A stretch of DNA of 43,728 nt from an uncultured Bacteroidales bacterium (lineage in GTDB: Bacteria > Bacteroidota > Bacteroidia > Bacteroidales > Paludibacteraceae): contig CACYZT010000012.1 of the NCBI GenBank assembly GCA_902778935.1, positions 1-43,728 on the forward strand, read 5' to 3'. Below are positions 24,210-31,137 of this stretch, in pieces (the first letter of the stretch is position 1; each line of letters begins with the position of its first letter). Both the position numbers and the translations under genes were made by a program. Under the pieces are notes generated by a model, which searched no databases, was not told where the DNA came from, and saw nothing but the letters and a program-made list of their open reading frames with translations.

Positions 24210-25211
24210 ATGAAGAGATTTTATTTATTTGCAGTTATGATGTGTTCGCTGCTCATTGCATGTACAATGGAAAAAGAACCATCTACATTAAAACAACAAC
24301 GAATTTTTGAAAGCGAGACGCGTTTCCCTATTGGTTCGTATGAAAATTTATACGACACCATTAAGATAAGGGTAATTCCAAATATAATGGAATTGTATGA
24401 CGTACAAGAATTGTTTGATGATATTATCATTGGTTATCTTGATGAAGATGATATCGATACACTTTTCATTAGACAAATGGGAGAACATAATCAAGAATCC
24501 ATACTACAAATGTTAGAAGATGCTCTGGAAGACAATGATATTCCATTAGATTTAGAAGATAACAATCTTGCTTGGCATGATTATTACATGGCACCAATTC
24601 TTTCAGAAATGCGAGATAGTGTATATATTACTTCGAATTTTAGATACGAGAAAATTTATACCAATTTTTATTTAACTGAATATGAGAAATTTTCATTATG
24701 TCTTTTAGCTGCGATAAACAATACTATATTTGAAGAGTTATATAATAATACTGTGGTCATAAGAGATGATATCCATGAATTTTATTATTCAACACAATTT
24801 CACCCAACTACCAATCTACCAGTACAATGGACAAACCCTTGGGATATATATGAAATACATGTAGAAGATATATCTCTTTTTGATCCTATTGATATTGAAG
24901 GTTACATAGCACATGAATATGGAAACTATATCCCATTTCACACATATGAAGAGTGTGTAAGTTATCTGGAAACGTTAGAACATGGTTATGATATGTATTA
25001 CGTTACAAGTGAGGAATGTGAGGTAGAGAGAGAGGAAGCAGAGGACCGCTTGTTAACAGATGTTGCATTTGGAATTGTGTTAAGTGCCGCTACAGCTCCT
25101 GAAGCACTTATGGTAGCATCATTTGTATGCTTAGTATATTATGAAGCACAACATTTGAAGATTGAGCAACAGTATAGAGACTGTTTGGCAAGTGCTGAAG
25201 ACGAGGAATAA
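24210..25211 (+). CDS. Orphan acidic lipoprotein with C-terminal hydrophobic segment
   Basis: A protein of 333 residues. Signal and lipobox: MKRFYLFAVMMCSLLIAC with Cys at 18. The body is very acidic and rich in Tyr, Ile and Asp (DDIIIGYLDEDDIDTLFIRQ). It has no recognisable enzyme motif; HEYGNY resembles a truncated metal site but lacks the second His. A hydrophobic stretch near the C-terminus, AFGIVLSAATAPEALMVASF, is flanked by cysteines (SEECEVE before, YRDCLAS after), so it may form a membrane hairpin or a disulfide-closed helical cap. I do not recognise the family. It shares promoter and terminator with the next gene. Strong AT bias suggests acquired DNA. Confidence 0.7.
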   Translation: MKRFYLFAVMMCSLLIACTMEKEPSTLKQQRIFESETRFPIGSYENLYDTIKIRVIPNIMELYDVQELFDDIIIGYLDEDDIDTLFIRQMGEHNQESILQMLEDALEDNDIPLDLEDNNLAWHDYYMAPILSEMRDSVYITSNFRYEKIYTNFYLTEYEKFSLCLLAAINNTIFEELYNNTVVIRDDIHEFYYSTQFHPTTNLPVQWTNPWDIYEIHVEDISLFDPIDIEGYIAHEYGNYIPFHTYEECVSYLETLEHGYDMYYVTSEECEVEREEAEDRLLTDVAFGIVLSAATAPEALMVASFVCLVYYEAQHLKIEQQYRDCLASAEDEE

Positions 25212-25233
25212 TTAATACTAAATTCATACTATT

Positions 25234-25689
25234 ATGTTTAATTTTAAAGGTATTCGAGCATATTACTTCATCGTAATGATGGTCTTGGTGTCGCAGATGT
25301 TTAAGTTGATTAACTTTATTAAATCAATCGAAGTAGTAACAATTATAGCACTTGTTTTAACTATAGGATTAACAATCAAATTGGCTGTTTTTGATAAGAA
25401 ATTTAGAAATGCAAGGTATTGGTTGCTAATTGGTTTTATGTTTGTACAGGAAATTATTATTGGACTTGACCGACTTCTGCCGAATAGTGAATATAACATA
25501 GTTGTCTCGATTATGTTGGCTGGAAGTATATGTATTCTATATTACTATGATGCGCCATCTGTTCGCAAGCTTATGGATGATGATGCATATATTTTGAAAA
25601 ACACTTGTTCAATGTATGCATTTACATATTCTATAGCAGTATGTGATATTTTGTTTGAAAGTATATATCCTCATCATCTACCCATCTGA
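25234..25689 (+). CDS. Small integral membrane protein, four helices, unknown family
   Basis: A protein of 151 residues with four hydrophobic helices at about 8-28, 33-51, 60-80 and 85-105, then a polar stretch (APSVRKLMDDDAYILKNTC) and a final weakly hydrophobic segment. No family is recognised. It starts 22 bases after the orphan lipoprotein and is followed at once by a strong terminator, so the pair is one transcript. A secreted effector plus membrane partner (for example an immunity protein) is possible, but nothing in the sequence proves it. Confidence 0.7.
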   Translation: MFNFKGIRAYYFIVMMVLVSQMFKLINFIKSIEVVTIIALVLTIGLTIKLAVFDKKFRNARYWLLIGFMFVQEIIIGLDRLLPNSEYNIVVSIMLAGSICILYYYDAPSVRKLMDDDAYILKNTCSMYAFTYSIAVCDILFESIYPHHLPI

Positions 25690-25722
25690 TTAAGAATTAG
25701 ATTTATTAAATGTCATCATTTC

Positions 25723-25750
25723 CTGCCCGAGAACATCGGGCAGTTTTTTT
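25723..25750 (+). terminator. Rho-independent terminator
   Basis: CTGCCCGA, loop GAACA, TCGGGCAG (8 perfect pairs) followed by seven T. It ends the orphan lipoprotein/membrane protein transcript. Confidence 0.92.
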
Positions 25751-25753
25751 ATA

Positions 25754-26111
25754 CATTTCCAAGCCTAAAAAAGACTAATCGTTGAGGCGGAAGTGAGGCT
25801 TCGTTAGAGTATCCTAGACTTTATGTTTTTTAACATGCTTGTAGTCGGCTGATATACAGGAATATACGAGGTATGATGTGTGGCTTAAAAAATATGCTTT
25901 TTTTGCCTTGAAAATGGTTTTTGTGTGGACTTTTTTTGGTTGGCGTAAGGACGTTCTCGGGACATGGTCCCGTGATGGTCACGTTTTTAGACCGAGATGA
26001 GTCTTGTTTACTAACGGTAATGGTTAACGGATGACTAAGAATATATAAGAACCACTAACGATTTTGGGAATGAATAATGAATAAAAATTTGACATGAGAA
26101 ATGTGAGAAAT
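25754..26111. other. Gene-free stretch after the terminator
   Basis: No convincing gene is seen. It holds two adjacent small hairpins: CGGGAC-ATG-GTCCCG at 25958-25972 and CGTGA-TGG-TCACG at 25971-25983 followed by TTTTT, which could act as a further terminator. The rest is AT-rich with no repeats or RNA gene that I can recognise. Confidence 0.5.
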
Positions 26112-26164
26112 GTGAGAAATCTCACAAAAATATTTGCAAATTTGAAAAATTTGTAGTAACTTTG
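26112..26164 (+). promoter_or_regulatory. Promoter with adjacent palindromic operator candidate
   Basis: TTTG at 26133-26136, a 20-base spacer, TAACTTTG at 26157-26164. Seven bases before the -33 box is the perfect palindrome GTGAGAAATCTCAC (26112-26125), itself the last copy of a tandem GTGAGAAAT motif that starts near 26095. Confidence 0.75.
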
Positions 26165-26183
26165 CACGCAAAATTGTGCAAAG

Positions 26184-27455
26184 ATGAAATTGTTGCTTGT
26201 TTTAATGGCGGTGATGTCGTTCACGGTGGAGTCGAAGACTACCGTTTTGGCGGATGGATTATGGCCGTACGACATGAGTGCAACCTACGCGAACACCTAT
26301 AACAAAGGTCAAGTGCGGGCGAATGATGTAGCCACGCTTACCGTGAGCGGACTGGATGGTATCACGATTGATGCCATAGAGGTCAGTGTGAAGTCAAACA
26401 AGAGCAGTGGAGCCGGTACGTTCACTGTGAGCGCGGACGGACAACAGATAGCGATGAAAACCGGTTCGCTCAAGGACTGGTTCGGCGCGTTCAACAATGT
26501 GGATTTTCAGGCCCTGAGCCTGCTGAGTACGCCGAGAAACAATGTGAACGAGTTGGTCATCACTCTGACGGGCACCGAGAGTTCGCTGTACATCGACCGA
26601 TACACGATTATCTGGTCGCATTCGCAAGTCCAGACGCCGGCTTACACTGTGACGCTGATGAAGGGCAACTCCCTCTATGCGGTGCAGACGGAGCAGACGG
26701 GTGGGGCAGGTGTGATGTTGCCGAAGCTGCTGGATCTGGAAGACTGGCGTTTTGTGGCTTGGACGGCAGCGCCGTTCGAGGCCATGAATACCATGCCCGC
26801 TTCCTGGATAGCGCCCGGGCTCTATCACCCGACGGAGGACTGCACCTTGTGGGCGGTCTATGAGTACCGACCGCCGGTATCGCAGTCGATTGCCACAGAG
26901 CTGCAAGACGGCGTGTATATCTATGCCGAATGGTCGCAGCAAAAAGCCATGAGCGGAGGCATCGTGGACGGAATAGCCGGTTCGGCAGACCTGGATATAA
27001 GCGACCCGAACCAGTGGTATAGCGTCACCTTTCTCACGGACAGCACCGCCACGATACAACTGATGTACACCTATGAATATATCGGTTATGCGGGCACGCA
27101 GCTGTCGTCCGAGCTAAGCGTATGGAAGGTGTACCACGAGGGTGCATTGACAGCGTTCTATACCGAGGCGAACAACAAGAAATACATCTTGTGGCCGAAT
27201 TATTTGAAGGATATGGGACACGGCGTCTATGAGGAGTGTGCCGCCTTGATACCTACAGGCGACATCAGCAAGACTTCTACCATGCTTATTTCTACGGAGC
27301 CGGTCATGGAAGAGCCGTTGTATTCCTGTTATCCCGAAGCGCAAGGGCTTGACGAGGTGACGACCGAGCGGGCGAAAGGCGAATATAGGATGCCCTTCGG
27401 CCCATACGATTTGATTATTAAAGACGGAAAGAAATATTTGAGAATCAGAGAATGA
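26184..27455 (+). CDS. Secreted protein with Listeria-Bacteroides-type repeat domain
   Basis: A protein of 423 residues with a signal peptide (MKLLLVLMAVMSFTVESKTT). A beta-rich N-terminal domain (about 20-150) resembles a carbohydrate-binding or adhesin-like sandwich but has no named motif. Residues about 155-230 (YTVTLMKGNSLYAVQTEQTG, FVAWTAAPFE, CTLWAVYEY) match the repeat type found in Bacteroidales surface proteins. The tail MPFGPYDLIIKDGKKYLRIR resembles a conserved C-terminal end of secreted Bacteroidales proteins, possibly a sorting signal. An ATGA overlap links it to the S9 peptidase. A GGCGAAAG word occurs at 27369-27385, just before the tail. Confidence 0.75.
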   Translation: MKLLLVLMAVMSFTVESKTTVLADGLWPYDMSATYANTYNKGQVRANDVATLTVSGLDGITIDAIEVSVKSNKSSGAGTFTVSADGQQIAMKTGSLKDWFGAFNNVDFQALSLLSTPRNNVNELVITLTGTESSLYIDRYTIIWSHSQVQTPAYTVTLMKGNSLYAVQTEQTGGAGVMLPKLLDLEDWRFVAWTAAPFEAMNTMPASWIAPGLYHPTEDCTLWAVYEYRPPVSQSIATELQDGVYIYAEWSQQKAMSGGIVDGIAGSADLDISDPNQWYSVTFLTDSTATIQLMYTYEYIGYAGTQLSSELSVWKVYHEGALTAFYTEANNKKYILWPNYLKDMGHGVYEECAALIPTGDISKTSTMLISTEPVMEEPLYSCYPEAQGLDEVTTERAKGEYRMPFGPYDLIIKDGKKYLRIRE

Positions 27456-29494
27456 AACTGTTAGCAATTATATTTTCGGTGCTGCCGGCGATACTGGCAG
27501 GCGATTTTGTTCCGCAGACGCTCTCCATAGCCGAGCAGGACAGCATATTGAATGTACAAAGTGCGAAGGAAGAAGCCGCGTGTACCCGTTACCGGCTCGA
27601 ATACGAGAACGAGGAGAAACTATTTCGCCATTCGCGCGAAGCGGACTGGTTTGTGCTGGACTCGATGCGTCATACGCGTAAGCAACTCGGCGCAGGGCTT
27701 CAACTGGGCAAGGTGCGGGATGCCGTCATGTCCCCTAACGGCCGTTATGTGGCGTTCGCAAAAGGGAACAACCTCTATATCCATAAACTCGATTTCGGAA
27801 CCGAGGTGGCGGTGACCAAGGATGAGAACACCGACATCATCAACGGCATCGCCGACTGGCTCTACGAGGAGGAGTTCGGTACGACGGCACTCTTCGCCTG
27901 GTCGCCTGACTCCAAGCAGTTAGCGTTCGTCAAACTCGACGAGACCGAAGTGCCTTCGTTCAGCTGGCAGTACTATCTGGACACCTCGTACCCGACGACC
28001 GACAGCCTGCGTTACCCCAAAGCCGGTTTCCCGAATGCCAAAGCACGCGTGTGCGTCTATGACGTGGCTACCAAAGGCATCGTGACCATGCAGGTAAATG
28101 CGGACGATGTTTATTTCCCCCGACTGAGATGGAAAGACGATAATACGCTTATGGTGCTCCGCGTCAACCGCGACCAGATGAAGATGGAAGTGCTCTCTTG
28201 CAATTCCAAATCGACCGTCTCGCATCTTTTGTACAAGGAAGAGGGCAAGGACTGCTTCATCGACTACGCCCTTTTCGACGAGTGGAAATGGCTGTCGGAC
28301 GGACGATTCATCGTGCTCAGCGAGCAGGACGGCTGGCGACGCGCCTATCTGTACAATGCGCAGGGAGTCAAGCAGCGTGCGCTGACAGCCGAAGGCATGG
28401 ACGTGACCGCGGTCTATGCGATGGACGAGAGCACGCAGACGCTCTATTACCAAGCCGCACCAACGCCTGCTACACGGCATATCTATGCGGTGAGCCTCAA
28501 GAATCCCGACGTACGCATTCAGCTCTCTGAAGGCGAAGGCATGCACTCCGCACGGTTCAGCGAGGACGGCAAGAGGATGATTGAGTGCTTCCATAGCTTC
28601 GACACACCGAACCGCTATACGCTGTATAAAGTAGAAAGCAAAAAGACCGCTTCGCTCAAAGTAGAAAGGGTAATAGAGGACAATGCCGCGGTGCGCGAGG
28701 CATGGAAAAGCCATGCTCTCCCCGAGCCGGAACTGATGACCATCCACAACGGCAACGGACAGGAACTGGAGGCCATGCTGCTAATAGACCGCTCCGCAGA
28801 AAGAGCAAAGACCGCTTCGCAGAAAGAGCAAAGACCGTTAGTCGTGATGCACTATAGCGGTCCCGCCAGTCAGCGGGTACTGAACAGGTGGCGTAAGAAA
28901 TTCGAATATGCGTTGGTGGAAGCCGGCTACGCGGTGCTCATCGTCGATGTGCGCGGTTCGGACTGCCGCGGACGCGCTTGGCGCAATGAGACTTATATGT
29001 CGCTCGGACAAAAGGAGGCGGAGGACCTTATCGCCGCGGCTCAATGGGCGGCACAGCAACCATACATAGACGGCAATCGAATGGCAATTCTCGGTTGGTC
29101 GTACGGCGGATACGAGACGCTCTATACGATGAGCGAGAAGAATCATCCGTTCAAAGCAGGCATCGCCATCGCGCCCGTCACTGACTGGCGGCTCTACGAC
29201 ACCGGTTATACGGAGCGTTACATGCGCCGTCCGCAGGTGAACGACCGCGGATACGAACAGGCTTCGTTGTTGCCCCGCGCCAAGGACCTGACCGGTGAAG
29301 TGCTTATCATCCATGGCACAGCGGACGATAACGTACACGTTCAGCACACGATGCAGTATATCGAGGCTCTCGTGCAGGCAGACAAGCAATTCGAGATGCA
29401 ACTCTATCCTGATGACAACCATCATCTGCGCAAGGGCAACAACGCTGCGCACATGCATGAGCGAATCCTGCGATTCCTGAAGAAGAATTTGTAA
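27452..29494 (+). CDS. S9B-type dipeptidyl peptidase (DPP IV family)
   Basis: A protein of 680 residues with a probable signal peptide (MKLLAIIFSVLPAILAGDF). The N-terminal beta-propeller has typical repeats (DAVMSPNGRYVAFAKGNNLY, FAWSPDSKQLAFVKLDE and the W-L-Y-E-E-E-F-G block of DPP IV). The C-terminal alpha/beta hydrolase has GWSYGGYE with nucleophile Ser550, HGTADDNVHVQH with Asp625-626 and DDNHHLRKG with His657. It removes dipeptides, often X-Pro, from peptides in the periplasm. It is coupled to the secreted protein upstream. Two in-frame repeat insertions lie in the loop between propeller and hydrolase (28642-28668 and 28787-28837). Confidence 0.9.
   Translation: MKLLAIIFSVLPAILAGDFVPQTLSIAEQDSILNVQSAKEEAACTRYRLEYENEEKLFRHSREADWFVLDSMRHTRKQLGAGLQLGKVRDAVMSPNGRYVAFAKGNNLYIHKLDFGTEVAVTKDENTDIINGIADWLYEEEFGTTALFAWSPDSKQLAFVKLDETEVPSFSWQYYLDTSYPTTDSLRYPKAGFPNAKARVCVYDVATKGIVTMQVNADDVYFPRLRWKDDNTLMVLRVNRDQMKMEVLSCNSKSTVSHLLYKEEGKDCFIDYALFDEWKWLSDGRFIVLSEQDGWRRAYLYNAQGVKQRALTAEGMDVTAVYAMDESTQTLYYQAAPTPATRHIYAVSLKNPDVRIQLSEGEGMHSARFSEDGKRMIECFHSFDTPNRYTLYKVESKKTASLKVERVIEDNAAVREAWKSHALPEPELMTIHNGNGQELEAMLLIDRSAERAKTASQKEQRPLVVMHYSGPASQRVLNRWRKKFEYALVEAGYAVLIVDVRGSDCRGRAWRNETYMSLGQKEAEDLIAAAQWAAQQPYIDGNRMAILGWSYGGYETLYTMSEKNHPFKAGIAIAPVTDWRLYDTGYTERYMRRPQVNDRGYEQASLLPRAKDLTGEVLIIHGTADDNVHVQHTMQYIEALVQADKQFEMQLYPDDNHHLRKGNNAAHMHERILRFLKKNL
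28642..28668. repeat. In-frame copy of the AAAGACCGCTTCGC family in the S9 peptidase
   Basis: AAAGACCGCTTCGC at 28642-28655 is followed by TCAAAGTAGAAAG. It encodes KKTASLKVER. The same 14-mer and the peptide KTASLK occur in wecB at 7472-7490. Confidence 0.8.
28787..28837. repeat. 23-base tandem repeat in the S9 peptidase
   Basis: Two copies of a 23-base unit (28787-28809 and 28810-28832, one mismatch) plus GACCG of a third. The unit begins GACCGCTTCGCAGAAAGAGC. The duplication plus flanks keeps the frame and encodes RAKTASQKEQR. Confidence 0.85.
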
Positions 29495-29526
29495 TGAATA
29501 TGTTTAATTTTTATATTTAATATGCT

Positions 29527-30483
29527 ATGAAAAAATACGCTTTAGGTATTGACTTAGGTGGTACAGGCACCAAGTTCGGTTTAGTGAATGACGAAGGTAA
29601 AGTGCTCCGTTGGGACTCTATCCCGACGCCGCAATATCCGAATATCGACGAGTACTGCGATGTGCTCTGTGCCGGTCTCAAGCGCCTGGTGGCGGACGAA
29701 GGACTGACCATGGCGGACATCATTGGAATTGGTTGCGGTGCGCCGAACGCTAATTTCTATTCGGGCTGCATCGAGCAGGCACCGAACCTGCCGTGGAAAG
29801 GGGTAGTGCCGCTGGCTAAACTCATTAGCGAGCGCATGGGCGTCAAATGTACCATCACCAATGATGCCAACGCGGCTGCGCAGGGCGAGATGATTTACGG
29901 TTCGGCTCGAGGCATGAAAAACTTCATCGTCATCACCCTCGGTACCGGTGTTGGTTCAGGTATCGTGATTGACGGTAAACTGCTCTACGGACATGACGGC
30001 TTCGCCGGTGAGTTAGGTCACTGCAAGATAGACCACTCGGGCAACGGACGTCTCTGTGGTTGCGGTCAGAAAGGTTGCATTGAGGCGTACGCGTCCGCCA
30101 CAGGTGTGGCCCGTACGGCGAAAGAGATCGTCACTTCGACCACCCAACCCACGCTCCTACGTCAAGTAGCAGACATCGACCATATTACCTCCAAGGATGT
30201 CTTCGATGCCGCAGAAAAAGGCGACCTCGTAGCCAAAGAGATATTCGACTACACCGGTCATCTGTTAGGCGAGAAACTGGCGGATTTCGTTCATTTCTCC
30301 AGCCCGGAAGCCATCATCCTCTTCGGCGGTCTGACCAAGTCCGGTCACTGGATTATGGACCCGATACGTGAGGCGCTGGACGCGAACCTCATGCCGATCT
30401 GGAAAGGTAAAATCCCTGTTTCCATCTCCGTGCTCAAAGATAGCGACGCCGCTATCCTCGGCGCTTCTTCGCTCGCTTGGTAA
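29527..30483 (+). CDS. ROK-family sugar kinase (glucokinase-like)
   Basis: A protein of 318 residues. ATP motif GIDLGGTGTKFGLVNDEG at the N-terminus, catalytic Asp region TITNDANAAAQGEMIYGSAR, VITLGTGVGSGIVIDG, the ROK acceptor motif ELGHCKIDHSGNGRLCGCGQ and the zinc motif CGCGQKGCIEAYAS. It phosphorylates glucose or a similar hexose (N-acetylmannosamine is possible) in the cytoplasm. The next gene begins inside its last codons at a TTG. I see no convincing promoter in the 32 bases before it, so it may be read from the peptidase transcript. Confidence 0.92.
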   Translation: MKKYALGIDLGGTGTKFGLVNDEGKVLRWDSIPTPQYPNIDEYCDVLCAGLKRLVADEGLTMADIIGIGCGAPNANFYSGCIEQAPNLPWKGVVPLAKLISERMGVKCTITNDANAAAQGEMIYGSARGMKNFIVITLGTGVGSGIVIDGKLLYGHDGFAGELGHCKIDHSGNGRLCGCGQKGCIEAYASATGVARTAKEIVTSTTQPTLLRQVADIDHITSKDVFDAAEKGDLVAKEIFDYTGHLLGEKLADFVHFSSPEAIILFGGLTKSGHWIMDPIREALDANLMPIWKGKIPVSISVLKDSDAAILGASSLAW

Positions 30484-31118
30484 GACTAAGAGATATAGGA
30501 CATGCCCTTTACCCGTACGCAGTGTTTCGTACGGGTGAAGCGGTCTATCTGACTTTCGATGACGGTCCGATACCCGAGGTCACGCCGAAAGTGCTGGATA
30601 TACTGGCTCGATACGGCGTGAAAGCTACGTTCTTCATGGTGGGCGAGAATATAGACAAACATCCGGAAGTTTTTGCCCAAGTGATAGCAGCCGGTCACGC
30701 CGTAGGAAACCATACTTACAACCATCTCAAAGGATGGAACCACTCCTTTGAGCAGTATATGGCGAATGTGGAGAAAGCGCAAAAAACGATAGCGCAACAT
30801 TTGCCGAAGGATTATCCTGCTCCGGTTCTGAACCGGTTCCGTCCGCCGTACGGCAAAGCGACCTTTGCGCAACGCAGAGCGCTCAGTAGGCAAGGGTATA
30901 AGCTCATATACTGGGATATCCTAACCCGCGATTACGATGCCCGCGTCACGACGCAACAGATGGTCAGCAAGATTAAGCGCCAGGTTCGACCGGGCAGTAT
31001 TATCAATTTTCACGACTCGCTCAAATCGAACGAGCGTATGTTACAAGCCCTGCCGCAAGTCATCGAATGGCTGCAAAGCAAGGGATATAAGTTGGAGAAA
31101 TTAGAATTTGACGATTAG
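30477..31118 (+). CDS. Polysaccharide deacetylase (NodB domain)
   Basis: A protein of 213 residues starting at TTG 30477, overlapping the kinase stop. NodB motif 1 is VYLTFDDGPIPEVT (Asp28-Asp29), motif 2 is GNHTYNHLKGW (His79, His83). FRPPYGKATFAQRRAL (motif 3) and YWDILTRDYDA (motif 4) follow. A complete metal site suggests activity on N-acetylated glycans, such as peptidoglycan or chitooligosaccharide-like substrates. No signal peptide is visible, although the non-ATG start leaves the N-terminus uncertain. Its stop codon lies in the repeat that opens the next gene. Confidence 0.9.
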   Translation: MVRLRDIGHALYPYAVFRTGEAVYLTFDDGPIPEVTPKVLDILARYGVKATFFMVGENIDKHPEVFAQVIAAGHAVGNHTYNHLKGWNHSFEQYMANVEKAQKTIAQHLPKDYPAPVLNRFRPPYGKATFAQRRALSRQGYKLIYWDILTRDYDARVTTQQMVSKIKRQVRPGSIINFHDSLKSNERMLQALPQVIEWLQSKGYKLEKLEFDD

Positions 31119-31137
31119 ACGATTGACGATTAGACGA
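31108..31137. repeat. Perfect 15-base tandem repeat giving two alternative TTG starts
   Basis: TTGACGATTAGACGA at 31108-31122 is repeated exactly at 31123-31137. Each copy begins with a TTG in the same frame, so the Big_5 gene has two equivalent starts, 15 bases apart. The deacetylase stop (31116-31118) is in the first copy. It is the AC version of the TTRGNNGA family, also found at 17845-17870. Confidence 0.9.

Noticed and set aside
21840-26180. Prophage or integrative element covering the AT-rich island
   Set aside because: No integrase, transposase, terminal repeat or attachment-site duplication is visible; only base composition and gene content suggest transfer.
27920-28747. Minus-strand open frame of 275 codons over the S9 peptidase gene
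   Set aside because: It is an antisense shadow of a well-conserved propeller domain and has no start context.
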